Shown: positions 1-8,385 of the stretch, piece after piece
Position numbering within the stretch: the first letter of the stretch is position 1
Layout of the letters: each line of letters begins with the position of its first letter
From: Sneathiella limimaris
Lineage (GTDB): Bacteria; Pseudomonadota; Alphaproteobacteria; Sneathiellales; Sneathiellaceae
Length of the DNA: 64,000 nt
NCBI RefSeq assembly: GCF_012932565.1
Contig: NZ_JABBYJ010000001.1
Location: forward strand, 1,116,001 to 1,180,000
Direction of reading: 5' to 3'
Program-made: the position numbers and the translations under genes
Notes under the pieces: model-generated
Databases searched by the model: none
Seen by the model: the letters and a program-made list of their open reading frames with translations, nothing else
What the model was told of the DNA's origin: nothing

Positions 1-1695
1 CGTCTTCCCCGGTTAATTGGAATTCAGGCAGCGCTTCCTCTTTTGTTGGAAGGGAAGCATCTCAGCCCTGAAAAAGCCTTGAAGGTTGGAGCCATCAATG
101 AAGTGGTGCCAGCAGACAAACTAATTGAAACTGCGAAAGCCTGGTTGAAAAATGCCAAGCCGGAAGATGCTGTGCAGCCATGGGATAACAAGAAATTCCG
201 TATTCCAGGCGGCGCACCTATGAGCCCGACAGGCATGATGACCTTCACGGCCGGCAATGCCATGCTTCGAGACAAAACTCAGGGAAATTACCCTGCAGCA
301 TTGAATATCATGTCTTGTGTTTACGAAGGCTGTTGCGTCGATATTGATAACGGCTTGAAAATCGAAACCCGGTATTTCGTAAAAACATGTATGTCGCCAG
401 AAGCGAAAAATATGATCAGGAGCCTCTTCTTTGGCATTGGGGCGGCGAACAAACTCGCGAGCCGACCAAAGGGTGTTCCAACACAGAGCTATAAGAAAGT
501 TGGTGTGTTAGGTGCCGGTATGATGGGTGCAGGTATCGCATACGTTACAGCAATGGCTGGTATTGAAGTTGTTTTGATCGATCAGGACCAGGCTGCTGCC
601 GAACGCGGCAAAGGTTATAGCGAAAATCTGCTGAAGAAGGCAATTTCCCGGGGCCGTATGACCGAGGAAAAGGCTGCAGGAATTCTCTCCCTAATTACGC
701 CGACAACTGATTATGCCCTTCTGGATGGAGCGGACATGGTTATTGAGGCGGTATTTGAAAATCGGGATATCAAGGCGGATGTTACGCAAAAATCAGAGGC
801 GGTCCTTGCTGATACCGCGATTTTTGCCTCTAACACATCGACCTTACCCATCACTGGATTGGCCGAGGCAAGCAAACGCCCTGAAAACTTTATTGGACTG
901 CATTTCTTCTCACCCGTGGATAAAATGCCATTGGTAGAGATTATCTGTGGGAAGGAAACCAGTCAGGAAACTCTCGCTCGGTCTATGGACTATGTGAAAG
1001 CCATCCGGAAAACGCCGATTGTTGTCAATGACAGCCGTGGTTTCTATACAAGCCGTGTCTTTGGAACTTATGTCAGTGAAGGTATCGCGATGCTGGCTGA
1101 AGGTGTGAACCCTGCCTTGATTGACAATGCAGGTAAAATGGCTGGTATGCCAGTTGGTCCTCTGGCACTTGCAGATGAGGTTGCGCTGGACTTGATCTAT
1201 AAGGTCGCCAAACAGACTCAAAATGATCTTGGTGACAAATATGTTCCTGCCCCTAGTGAACCTGTCGTTTCCAAGATGGTAGAAGAACTAAATCGGGTTG
1301 GAAAGCGTGAAGGTAAAGGGTTCTATGAGTATCCTGAGGGCGGCAAAAAGCATCTTTGGGAAGGACTTGCTGAGCATTTCCCACAGAAACCAGAAGATGA
1401 GCAACCCTCTGTTGACGAAGTGATTAAACGACTGATGTTTATTCAGTCTGTTGAGACAGCGCGGTGTTTGGAAGAAAATGTAGTTACTAATCCAACTGAT
1501 GCAGATGTTGGATCGATCCTTGGGTGGGGCTTTGCACCATTTCAGGGCGGTGCGATTAGTCAAATTCACACCGTTGGTGTTGATACATTCGTTTCCGAAT
1601 GTGATCGGTTGGCACAAGCCTATGGTGCGCGATTTACACCGCCGGCCATACTGAGAGATATGGCATCCAAAGGGGAGCAGTTTTACGCTGCCTGA
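1..1695 (+). CDS. fadJ: FadJ/FadB-type enoyl-CoA hydratase / 3-hydroxyacyl-CoA dehydrogenase, 5' truncated
   Basis: The reading frame is already open at base 1 (it begins RLPRLIGIQAALPLLLEGK), so the N-terminus lies outside the window. About 564 codons remain. The first part is the end of a crotonase domain. It is followed by an NAD-binding 3-hydroxyacyl-CoA dehydrogenase domain with the dinucleotide motif VGVLGAGMMGAGIA (codon region near base 502) and the catalytic-His segment GLHFFSP near base 897. Two C-terminal dehydrogenase lobes follow. Family knowledge: such proteins carry out hydration and NAD-dependent oxidation in fatty acid beta-oxidation in the cytosol. The internal TTG at 43 is not a credible start. 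A hairpin terminator follows the stop codon. Thiolase and other partners would be upstream and are not visible. The domain call is secure; FadJ versus FadB subtype is inferred. Confidence 0.88.
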   Translation, partial: RLPRLIGIQAALPLLLEGKHLSPEKALKVGAINEVVPADKLIETAKAWLKNAKPEDAVQPWDNKKFRIPGGAPMSPTGMMTFTAGNAMLRDKTQGNYPAALNIMSCVYEGCCVDIDNGLKIETRYFVKTCMSPEAKNMIRSLFFGIGAANKLASRPKGVPTQSYKKVGVLGAGMMGAGIAYVTAMAGIEVVLIDQDQAAAERGKGYSENLLKKAISRGRMTEEKAAGILSLITPTTDYALLDGADMVIEAVFENRDIKADVTQKSEAVLADTAIFASNTSTLPITGLAEASKRPENFIGLHFFSPVDKMPLVEIICGKETSQETLARSMDYVKAIRKTPIVVNDSRGFYTSRVFGTYVSEGIAMLAEGVNPALIDNAGKMAGMPVGPLALADEVALDLIYKVAKQTQNDLGDKYVPAPSEPVVSKMVEELNRVGKREGKGFYEYPEGGKKHLWEGLAEHFPQKPEDEQPSVDEVIKRLMFIQSVETARCLEENVVTNPTDADVGSILGWGFAPFQGGAISQIHTVGVDTFVSECDRLAQAYGARFTPPAILRDMASKGEQFYAA

Positions 1696-1712
1696 TAGAA
1701 GCTATAAATCAT

Positions 1713-1746
1713 AAAAAAGCGCGGTAGAGATACCGCGCTTTTTTTA
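1713..1746. terminator. Rho-independent terminator, bidirectional
   Basis: The stem GCGCGGTA / TACCGCGC with a GAGA loop is flanked by an A-run on the left and a T-run on the right. It can therefore end transcription of the FadJ-like gene from the left and of the hotdog/TetR/crotonase operon from the right. Confidence 0.85.
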
Positions 1747-1751
1747 TCGGT

Positions 1752-2666
1752 TCAAATTTGATGTTTCAATAATCGTTCTTCTGGAACATTTCGATATTCT
1801 TCTGGAAGCTCAACAGCTTTTCTAAGGGACATATCAAAGTAGCATCCAAGAACTGTTGTACAGTTCACCACTTCCCCAGTATCGCAGTTGATCAGGTGAT
1901 GCCCGAAGACAAAGTTTTTAGGCATTCTATCGAGCAATCCACTTTTTAGAACCAAAGAATCCGCCATACGGATAGGACGATTAAACTCGGTGTAGTAATC
2001 AAGCGCTGCAGATCCTAAATTACGTTCTCGTTGCATGGCACGGGTAATCCCGACCGAGCTCATAATATGGCTGGCTGCGTCTGAAAAGCGGGCGATAACG
2101 TTTCTGACTTCGATGTTGTTGTAAGCGTCGCATTCCCAAACATCGACAGCACTTCTGTTGGTCTCAAACATATGGTCCATTGGCTTTGCGGGCAGTAGAA
2201 CGGATCGCATTGGCGCGGGCTCATACAATCCTTCATGTTCATCCTCCAGACGCTTGGCGGATTCCAGAACATCGCTTGGAATCTCCAGTCGCTCTCCGGT
2301 GTCCAGATCCTCATAGATTAAATGAAACTCACTAATGGAAGAGAGCTTGTCGTTGGATCCATCAAATAAGTGCGTAAAGGCCTTTATCTCTCCATTATCC
2401 ACTTTGCGAATGCCTGAGACGCCATACATGATGGCGCCTACGTGCATCTCGGACATATATTGAATGCGCAGGTCTCTGTAGCGAAGGGATTTTCTCTCCT
2501 CTCGAATGCGGGCTGGTTTCAGGCCGATAGCATTTAAGAGATGCGCCAAAGAGGTAGAGGCGCGGGAACTATAGAATTGCACATTCATGTGCTTCATCTG
2601 ATCACATTCCCAGCTTTCAACAGCACCTCGATATCCTGGGATGAGCTTGTCAGTCAGGTTAATCAT
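1752..2666 (-). CDS. Double-hotdog acyl-CoA thioesterase-like protein
   Basis: 304 residues. Two related halves are visible: WECDQMKHMNVQFYSSR near residue 19 and VWECDAYNNIEVRNVIARF near residue 176. Each resembles the start of a hotdog (4HBT-type) fold, in which an Asp/Asn-rich loop precedes the central helix. Single-domain family members hydrolyse acyl-CoA thioesters, and tandem copies form one pseudo-dimer. The start overlaps the stop of the upstream single-hotdog gene by 4 bases, so the two are probably translationally coupled. It is the last gene of a leftward operon with a TetR regulator and a crotonase, which suggests a role in releasing or editing a CoA intermediate. The second half has NN where the first has KHMN, so one half may be catalytically degenerate. 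The substrate is unknown. Confidence 0.72.
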   Translation of the reverse strand: MINLTDKLIPGYRGAVESWECDQMKHMNVQFYSSRASTSLAHLLNAIGLKPARIREERKSLRYRDLRIQYMSEMHVGAIMYGVSGIRKVDNGEIKAFTHLFDGSNDKLSSISEFHLIYEDLDTGERLEIPSDVLESAKRLEDEHEGLYEPAPMRSVLLPAKPMDHMFETNRSAVDVWECDAYNNIEVRNVIARFSDAASHIMSSVGITRAMQRERNLGSAALDYYTEFNRPIRMADSLVLKSGLLDRMPKNFVFGHHLINCDTGEVVNCTTVLGCYFDMSLRKAVELPEEYRNVPEERLLKHQI

Positions 2667-3115
2667 AAGCTCACCTCCTCGTTAAGTTTGAGATTGGCCA
2701 GAAGCTCCAAGGTTTCCGGCTCAAAAGAGCAGGCCTTTCTCGCACTCATATCAAAATGAAGAACTGTCAAAAGCGACTCAAAAGAAAGCTCGCCCGTCGC
2801 ACTGTTGAACAGTTGGTGATGAAACGTCACGGACTTATCAGAATATTGGGCGACAGCAGACATCATGTGGATAATATCGCCAGCCATTAGTTCTTTGCGA
2901 TATTTGCTCTTTTGATCAACGGCAGCAAATCCAAGTTTAGTGTCCCGCATTTCCGTTACAGGAAACCCAATTCTGAAAAACATATTTTGCATAGCTTGGC
3001 TTATGTAAGCGCCGTAAAACTGAATGTTCAGATGACCCATTAGGTCACATTCACTATTTAAAACATGCCCACGAAAACTTTCGACATATCCGTTCATGGA
3101 ACGCAACACCCCCAT
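2663..3115 (-). CDS. Single-hotdog acyl-CoA thioesterase-like protein
   Basis: 150 residues, the usual size of one 4HBT hotdog domain. The segment NSECDLMGHLNIQFYGAYI near residue 20 matches the loop plus helix start of the family (D-x-x-G-H-x-N). It is clearly related to the first half of the downstream 304-residue protein, so the three hotdog units probably arose by duplication. The stop codon overlaps the next start by 4 bases. The start is uncertain: ATG at 3115 has an A-rich but not Shine-Dalgarno-like leader, and an in-frame ATG at 3097 is an alternative. Function as a thioesterase is family-based inference; it might also be a hydratase-like or non-catalytic subunit that pairs with the neighbour. 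Confidence 0.72.
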   Translation of the reverse strand: MGVLRSMNGYVESFRGHVLNSECDLMGHLNIQFYGAYISQAMQNMFFRIGFPVTEMRDTKLGFAAVDQKSKYRKELMAGDIIHMMSAVAQYSDKSVTFHHQLFNSATGELSFESLLTVLHFDMSARKACSFEPETLELLANLKLNEEVSL

Positions 3116-3135
3116 TTTTTTCTTATTCTTTTTGG

Positions 3136-3759
3136 TCAGAACCTTTTTAGCATTTGTTGGATATGCCGGTCGATCATTTCTTCTGCTGAGGCGCCAAAAA
3201 GGGACAAGCGACCCGTTTCGGAGAGGATTAAGGTTCCAGTGATGAAACTGATTGTATCAAGAGTTTCGGTCTGTGCGGTTTCCGCTTCAAGGTCAGCAGC
3301 CTGATGGACAAGATGTGCCATAGAGCCTAACAGAGCAGTTAGTTTTCCATTCAAGAGGCGGTTTGTCTCATCTGAAAAACCTTGTTTTCGCACCTGTCCT
3401 GAGGAGAAGAGGTAAAGGCCAAGCTGAAGATCTTCTGGATGTCGGAGGTAAAATTGAGCATATGCCCTGAAAGCGGAAGTTACCTTTTCTGTTGGTGAAT
3501 TGGCGTTCTGACTTGCAGCTTTGACTGCAGTCGTCAGGTTTTTGAGGGAAACAAATAGAAGCTCTGAATAGATTTCCTCCTTCGACTGAAAGTAGGCGTA
3601 AGGCGCGCCAGTAGAATAACCTGCCTGCTTGGCAATGGCGCGCATGGTTGTACCTTCGAGCCCGTTCTGTTGAAAGAGACGAGAGGCCGCATCGAGGATC
3701 TTTTGTCGCTTGTAATTCTGAATTTCCTCGCGACGGTTAGATTTTTGGGTATCTGTCAT
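3136..3759 (-). CDS. TetR/AcrR family transcriptional regulator
   Basis: 207 residues with an N-terminal helix-turn-helix: ILDAASRLFQQNGLEGTTMRAIAKQAGYSTGAPYAYFQSKEE spans about residues 20 to 61 and is canonical TetR. The C-terminal ligand-binding half is not assignable to a ligand. The gene lies 3 bases downstream of the crotonase stop codon and is followed by the two hotdog genes, so it sits inside the operon it probably controls. Two palindromes upstream of the crotonase (4622 to 4641 and 4659 to 4674) are candidate operators. By analogy with other fatty-acid TetR proteins the effector could be an acyl-CoA, but that is inference. Confidence 0.9.
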   Translation of the reverse strand: MTDTQKSNRREEIQNYKRQKILDAASRLFQQNGLEGTTMRAIAKQAGYSTGAPYAYFQSKEEIYSELLFVSLKNLTTAVKAASQNANSPTEKVTSAFRAYAQFYLRHPEDLQLGLYLFSSGQVRKQGFSDETNRLLNGKLTALLGSMAHLVHQAADLEAETAQTETLDTISFITGTLILSETGRLSLFGASAEEMIDRHIQQMLKRF

Positions 3760-3762
3760 GGG

Positions 3763-4596
3763 TTAGCCCAGGTCCTGACCGCTATCACGCTCTTTTACGG
3801 CCTGCTGAAAACCAACATTTTCAGCACGTTCTTTAAACCACATACCCTCCGGACTGTGGCGAGTGATACCGTCGAAAATAGTCGCAGTCATTTGAGTGGA
3901 GGCAAGTCCCATATTGTCGAGAGCCTGATTGATCATCAGCTTTTGCATCATAAGTTGGTTTTTCGGTACAGAGCCAATGCGCTTTGCCAATTCAAGAACA
4001 CGATCCTCCAACTTGTCTTCAGGAACGGCATCGATCACAAGCCCCATTTCCTTGGCTTCTTTGCCAGTGACGAGATCACCGGTCAGCAGCATGCGTTTTG
4101 CTTTTTCCGGACCGAGGCGGTAGACCCACATTGCTGTTGTTGGACAGCCCCACATGCGTGCCGGGGGATAGCCGATTTTCGCTGTTTCTTCCATCACGAC
4201 CAAATCTGCACAAAGCGCGATATCGCTCCCGCCTGCCACTGCATAGCCCTGCACCTTTGCAATCACTGGCTTGTAGGAGCGGAAAATGCTCATGAAATCC
4301 TGCGTATTGGACATCATCATTTTGTAGTCGACGGTCGGATCCCAAGGCATTTCCTGAACGCCCGGATTTGTGCCTTCTGTCTCTGCATAGAGTTTCAAGT
4401 CATAACCGGAGCAGAATGCTTTTCCAGCCCCTTCCAGGATCACTACATGAATTGAATCATCTGCATTCGCTTTTTCAATCGCCTCTCGAATGGCGCGAGG
4501 CGTATCCATATGAATTGCGTTGTAGGTTTCTGGCCGGTTTAGAGTTATTCGGGCAATCCGGCCTGTCGTTTCGTATAGAACAATATCTTTTTTCAT
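3763..4596 (-). CDS. Enoyl-CoA hydratase/isomerase (crotonase) family protein
   Basis: 277 residues from the ATG at 4596, chosen because GGAGG lies 8 bases upstream; the longer frame to 4641 would run through this Shine-Dalgarno sequence and the upstream palindrome. Crotonase landmarks are ITLNRPETYNAI, the oxyanion-hole segments AFCSGYDLK and VQGYAVAGGSDIALCADLVV, and a C-terminal helix PEGMWFKERAENVGF typical of mycobacterial-type EchA proteins. The glutamate pair of classical hydratases is not obvious around the GYPPARMWG segment, so a hydratase reaction is not assured; isomerase, hydrolase or dehydratase activity are alternatives. It leads the operon crotonase-TetR-hotdog-hotdog. Confidence 0.82.
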   Translation of the reverse strand: MKKDIVLYETTGRIARITLNRPETYNAIHMDTPRAIREAIEKANADDSIHVVILEGAGKAFCSGYDLKLYAETEGTNPGVQEMPWDPTVDYKMMMSNTQDFMSIFRSYKPVIAKVQGYAVAGGSDIALCADLVVMEETAKIGYPPARMWGCPTTAMWVYRLGPEKAKRMLLTGDLVTGKEAKEMGLVIDAVPEDKLEDRVLELAKRIGSVPKNQLMMQKLMINQALDNMGLASTQMTATIFDGITRHSPEGMWFKERAENVGFQQAVKERDSGQDLG

Positions 4597-4621
4597 CAGC
4601 ATTTCCTCCAATTTTTTATAT

Positions 4622-4641
4622 TTGTTCATAAAAATGAACAA
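4622..4641. promoter_or_regulatory. Perfect inverted repeat, candidate TetR operator
   Basis: TTGTTCAT-AAAA-ATGAACAA is an exact 8-bp inverted repeat with a 4-bp spacer, centred about 36 bases upstream of the crotonase start codon. Size, symmetry and position fit a TetR-family operator for the regulator encoded in the same operon. Assignment is inference. Confidence 0.55.
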
Positions 4642-4658
4642 CGTTCAATATTTTTTAT

Positions 4659-4674
4659 TCGAAAATATTTTCGA
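4659..4674. promoter_or_regulatory. Perfect 16-bp palindrome, second candidate operator
   Basis: TCGAAAATATTTTCGA is an exact 16-bp palindrome between the divergent crotonase operon and EF-hand gene. It differs in sequence from the GTTCAT repeat next to it, so the two may bind different proteins, or one may be part of an AT-rich promoter. Confidence 0.45.
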
Positions 4675-4730
4675 CGGATTGGTGATGCTGCTTCGTTCAA
4701 GGTCCGTACTCAACTTGAAAGGACAATTTC

Positions 4731-5186
4731 ATGAAACGCACAATTATTGTTTCTGCACTCATCGCAGCTGTTGCTATTCCGACCGTTGTATTTGCTGCGA
4801 AGCATGGTGATAGAAGCGGTGACAAATGGATCGAGTATTTTTTTGAAAAGCATGATGCAAACAAAGACGGTCAGCTCAGCAAAGATGAAATGCCTACACG
4901 GTTCCAAAACCGTTTTGACGAAGCTGATAAAAACTCCGACGGTGTCTTGTCAAAAGATGAGGCTATAGCTGCTCATCAGGAGCGAAAAGAAAAGCATATT
5001 ACCGAGATGATGATGCGCTTTGATACGGACAGTAACGGCCTGGTGAGTGAGCCGGAAATTATGGCCTTCGTTTCAGAAAAATTTAAGGAAGCAGATCTAG
5101 ATGGAGATGGTAGTCTCTCAAAAGAAGAGATCCTGAAAATGGGGCCAATGATGCGTAAAGGTCATCATATGCACGGTAAACATTAA
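4731..5186 (+). CDS. Secreted EF-hand calcium-binding protein
   Basis: 151 residues. The first 22 residues (MKRTIIVSALIAAVAIPTVVFA) form a standard Sec signal peptide, so the protein is exported to the periplasm. Four EF-hand loops follow: DANKDGQLSKDE, DKNSDGVLSKDE, DTDSNGLVSEPE and DLDGDGSLSKEE. Each has Asp or Asn at the usual ligand positions and Glu at position 12, so all four could bind calcium. There is a short Lys/His/Met-rich tail (RKGHHMHGKH) that could bind another metal. A plausible role is periplasmic calcium buffering or sensing; no partner gene is apparent. It is transcribed away from the crotonase operon, sharing the palindrome-containing spacer. Confidence 0.88.
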   Translation: MKRTIIVSALIAAVAIPTVVFAAKHGDRSGDKWIEYFFEKHDANKDGQLSKDEMPTRFQNRFDEADKNSDGVLSKDEAIAAHQERKEKHITEMMMRFDTDSNGLVSEPEIMAFVSEKFKEADLDGDGSLSKEEILKMGPMMRKGHHMHGKH

Positions 5187-5194
5187 GGGGCGTT

Positions 5195-5240
5195 GAAGCT
5201 CGAAGCGGGTTTAAGGTGATCCGCTTCAGTCTCGCTTCAT
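5195..5240. terminator. Possible hairpin between convergent genes
   Basis: GAAGCGG (5202 to 5208) pairs with CCGCTTC (5221 to 5227), and flanking TGAAGC / GCTTCA can extend the stem. No T-run follows on either strand, so it is a weak terminator candidate between the EF-hand gene and the converging acyl-CoA dehydrogenase operon. Confidence 0.3.
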
Positions 5241-5249
5241 AAATTTCAG

Positions 5250-6404
5250 TTAGATACCAAGTTGCCGGGAGGCAAGATCGCGCATAATCTCCTCGGCGCC
5301 ACCCCCGATGGCGTTGACGCGAACCTCCCGGTAGATCCGTTCCACTTTAGGCCCTCGCATAAAACCGGCACCGCCCATAATCTGCACGCCTTCCCGGGCG
5401 CAGAATTCCATTGTTTCCGTGGCTTGGTTTTTCAGCATACAGATGTCAGCAATCGGCGCTTCTCCATTTTGAACGCGCATCGCGATCTGATCGAGATAGG
5501 CTTGGGATACATTGATACTTTGCGCCATTTGAACCAGTTTATGGCGAATAACCTGCTTTTCTGTGAGTGGTTTGCCAAAAACCATGCGCTCTTTGGCATA
5601 TTCAAGGACTTCATTATAACAAGTCCGCGCCGCGGAAATACTTCCTGCCGCCATGTGTAGTCGTTCAGAATTAAAGTTCAGCATAATTGCTTGAAAGCCG
5701 CAATTCTCTTCCCCTAAAAGATTCTCAGCGGGAACTTTGCAGTTATCAAAATAGAGTGTGGCTGTGTCTGAAGCCCACCATCCCATTTTTTTGAGTGGAG
5801 TTCGTTCGAAACCGGGTGTGTTGCGATCAATTAACAGTAATGAGATTCCACCCATTCCTGGACCACCCGTCCTAACGGCTACAGTATAGATGTCAGCACG
5901 CATTCCCGACGTGATGAATGTCTTGGATCCATTTACTATGAAGTGGTCACCTTCCCGTTTAGCGGTGGTTTTCAAGTTGGCAACATCTGATCCACCACTT
6001 GGTTCGGTTATCGCCAAAGCACTGATTAAATCGCCAGAAAGAATCTTGGGAAGGTATTTTGCTTTTTGTTCTTCATTGCCAACGTTTTTAATGGGCGGCG
6101 CACCAATAGTATGGCTCATAAGGCTGGCGGAAATGCCACCCGCTCCAGAGCGTGCGAGCTCCTCCGAATTGATGAGCTCGTAATAGAGATCGACCTCTGT
6201 GCCCCCATACTGTTCTGGAAACCCCACTCCCAGCATGCCAATTTCAGCTGCTTTTTTATAAAGTTCCCTCGGAAAGCTTTCCGCTTCATCCCATTCGGCT
6301 GCAAAGGGTTCAATCTCTTTTTCGACAAATCGTCTTACCGTCTCGCGATAAGCCGCATGGTCTTCTGTGAAAAACGGAGCTGAAAATCTCTCGAGCTGAG
6401 TCAT
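5250..6404 (-). CDS. Acyl-CoA dehydrogenase (IVD/AtuD-like)
   Basis: 384 residues, normal for the family. It has the flavin-binding stretch ALAITEPSGGSDVANLKTTA, the FITSG segment and the C-terminal AIGGGAEEIMRDLASRQLG. The position that is the catalytic Glu in medium-chain enzymes (YEGT) is Gly here. Instead a Glu-Arg occurs at NFNSERLHMAAG, the place used by isovaleryl-CoA dehydrogenase, which suggests a branched-chain or terpenoid acyl-CoA substrate. It is the last gene of the leftward SDR-carboxylase-dehydrogenase operon, 10 bases after the biotin carboxylase gene. Function: FAD-dependent alpha,beta-dehydrogenation of an acyl-CoA, passing electrons to ETF. The exact substrate is inferred from context only. 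Confidence 0.88.
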   Translation of the reverse strand: MTQLERFSAPFFTEDHAAYRETVRRFVEKEIEPFAAEWDEAESFPRELYKKAAEIGMLGVGFPEQYGGTEVDLYYELINSEELARSGAGGISASLMSHTIGAPPIKNVGNEEQKAKYLPKILSGDLISALAITEPSGGSDVANLKTTAKREGDHFIVNGSKTFITSGMRADIYTVAVRTGGPGMGGISLLLIDRNTPGFERTPLKKMGWWASDTATLYFDNCKVPAENLLGEENCGFQAIMLNFNSERLHMAAGSISAARTCYNEVLEYAKERMVFGKPLTEKQVIRHKLVQMAQSINVSQAYLDQIAMRVQNGEAPIADICMLKNQATETMEFCAREGVQIMGGAGFMRGPKVERIYREVRVNAIGGGAEEIMRDLASRQLGI

Positions 6405-6414
6405 GCAGTTTTCC

Positions 6415-8379
6415 TTAGGTTGTTTTTATTTCTGCGAGAAGGGCTTTGCTGGCAACCTGTTGATCGGGTGATACGAGAAGCTTTTCAATCACACCTTCAG
6501 ATTTTGCCGTAATGTCATGTTCCATTTTCATGGCTTCCAGAATGAAAAGGCTTTGGCCTTTGGTAACAGCCTCACCTGCTTTCACCATGACCTTTAAAAC
6601 CCGACCATTCATTGGGGACATAATCTTACTATCCATCTCCCCATCATCGCTACGGGAGACTTGGTGAGTAATGTCCTCCACAGTCAGCTTGGATGTCCCA
6701 AAGCCAAAATAAGCTTGGGTATCTGCTATGACAAATACACCCGATTGAATATGACCGTCGTAGTCGAACCTAAACCGGTTTTCGCTGATGTCGAGAAGCT
6801 GCAGAGAGGTTGTTTGATCCTGAAGAGTGATTTGATAACTGCGATCACCTGAATTTCTGATTAAAGCTTCGTTGGGTTTTCCATCAAATTCGAGAATGAG
6901 AAGTTGCTCACCGGCTGAGCTGCTATCCCATCCATCTGTCGAGCGACCCGTTTTATAGGCTTGCAGATGATATTGAAGGGCAACTGCAGCACATGTCTCG
7001 GCCATGCTGGGTGCTCTGGTTTTGAGGGCCTTTTTGGGGAAAAAGTTTTCAATAAAGCCTGTGGTCGCTTTACCTGAGGCAAAGTTTTCGTGATCTAAAC
7101 AGTCAACCAGAAACTGTCGATTGGTTGTCAGGCCAAGATCCAGTGTTTCTTTAAGCGCCTTCATAAGCCGTCGGCGCGCATCTTCTCGGCTGCTGCCATA
7201 GGCAATAACCTTGGCTACCATGGGATCATAGTGGGGTGTGATTTCAAAACCCGTCTCAAGCCCATGATCACAGCGGAGGCCTTCTCCCTTTGCAGGTTGC
7301 CACAGATGAACTTTGCCAACTCGCGGAAGGAAATTTTTTGAAGGGTCCTCAGCGTAAAGGCGTGCCTCAATAGCATGGCCTTTGAGCTGAACTTCCTGCT
7401 GCGTAACAGGGAGCGGTTCACCCCGGGCAATTCGGATTTGCCATTCCACCAGATCAAACCCCGTGACCAGTTCCGTGACAGGATGTTCAACCTGAAGGCG
7501 GGTATTCATTTCCAGAAAATAGAATTCACCATCCTGGCTTAGGAGGAATTCAACGGTGCCAGCTCCCGAATAATGAATTGCTTTAGCCGCTGAGACTGCT
7601 GCCTCACCCATTTTTGTACGAAGTGTTTCAGACACAGCGGGAGAGGGGGCTTCCTCTATGACTTTTTGGTGACGCCGTTGGATGGAGCAGTCCCGCTCAC
7701 CCAGATGAATACAATTACCATGTGCATCAGCAAGTATCTGAATTTCGATATGTCTGGGTTCGACGACAGCCTTCTCAAGAATAAGTTCATTAGAGCCAAA
7801 AGCATTCTTGGCTTCAGATCGGGCAGTTTCTAGAGCTTTTTTCAGCTGATCACCAGACGTAACAAGTCTCATGCCTCTTCCGCCGCCGCCAGCTGCAGCT
7901 TTGACCATAACCGGGTAACCAATTCTTTCTGCGGCAGATACGAATTGATCGTCTGACTGGTCCTTGTCTTCATAGCCGGGAACACATGGGACTTTAGCAT
8001 GGATCATGCGCCGTTTCGCTTCAGCCTTATTGCCCATTAGATGAATGGCGTCTTTAGGAGGGCCGATAAAAGTCAGACCTTCCTTTTCACATCGTGCAGC
8101 AAAGTCCGCATTTTCCGACAAAAACCCGTAGCCGGGGTGAACAGCGTCTGCTCCCGCCTTTTTTGCTGCAGCGATAATACTCTCGATGTTGAGATAGCTC
8201 TCAGCAGCGGCAGCGGGACCAATATGGATCGCTTCAGTGGCCATCTTCACATGGCGGGCACCTCTATCCGGATCTGAATAGACGGCAACTGTCTCATATC
8301 CCATGGCATGAGCTGTTTTGATCACCCGGCAGGCTATTTCCCCCCGATTGGCAATCAGAATTTTGGAAAATTCTGACAT
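6415..8379 (-). CDS. Acyl-CoA carboxylase alpha subunit (biotin carboxylase + BCCP), MCC/GCC type
   Basis: 654 residues, the size of methylcrotonyl- or geranyl-CoA carboxylase alpha subunits. It has an N-terminal biotin carboxylase (KILIANRGEIACRVIKTA), an ATP-grasp glycine loop (KAAAGGGGRGMR near residue 160) and the EMNTRLQVEHPVTE catalytic segment. A linker of about 100 residues follows, then a C-terminal biotinyl domain with ILEAMKMEHD, whose Lys carries biotin. It loads CO2 from bicarbonate on biotin and delivers it to the carboxyltransferase encoded at 9565 to 11187. It is placed between two acyl-CoA dehydrogenase genes with gaps of 6 to 10 bases. Methylcrotonyl-CoA (leucine) versus geranyl-CoA (terpene) cannot be told from this subunit alone; a propionyl-CoA role is less likely given the neighbours. 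Confidence 0.9.
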   Translation of the reverse strand: MSEFSKILIANRGEIACRVIKTAHAMGYETVAVYSDPDRGARHVKMATEAIHIGPAAAAESYLNIESIIAAAKKAGADAVHPGYGFLSENADFAARCEKEGLTFIGPPKDAIHLMGNKAEAKRRMIHAKVPCVPGYEDKDQSDDQFVSAAERIGYPVMVKAAAGGGGRGMRLVTSGDQLKKALETARSEAKNAFGSNELILEKAVVEPRHIEIQILADAHGNCIHLGERDCSIQRRHQKVIEEAPSPAVSETLRTKMGEAAVSAAKAIHYSGAGTVEFLLSQDGEFYFLEMNTRLQVEHPVTELVTGFDLVEWQIRIARGEPLPVTQQEVQLKGHAIEARLYAEDPSKNFLPRVGKVHLWQPAKGEGLRCDHGLETGFEITPHYDPMVAKVIAYGSSREDARRRLMKALKETLDLGLTTNRQFLVDCLDHENFASGKATTGFIENFFPKKALKTRAPSMAETCAAVALQYHLQAYKTGRSTDGWDSSSAGEQLLILEFDGKPNEALIRNSGDRSYQITLQDQTTSLQLLDISENRFRFDYDGHIQSGVFVIADTQAYFGFGTSKLTVEDITHQVSRSDDGEMDSKIMSPMNGRVLKVMVKAGEAVTKGQSLFILEAMKMEHDITAKSEGVIEKLLVSPDQQVASKALLAEIKTT

Positions 8380-8385
8380 GATTGC

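Noticed and set aside
43-1695. A complete 550-residue gene starting at TTG 43
   Set aside because: The same frame is open and conserved-looking back to base 1, so the gene is truncated by the window edge rather than starting at 43.
3670-4455. A 261-codon open frame on the plus strand opposite the TetR/crotonase genes
   Set aside because: It lies entirely antisense to two clear genes, has a composition rich in Cys, His and Phe, and no ribosome site or domain, so it is a shadow frame.
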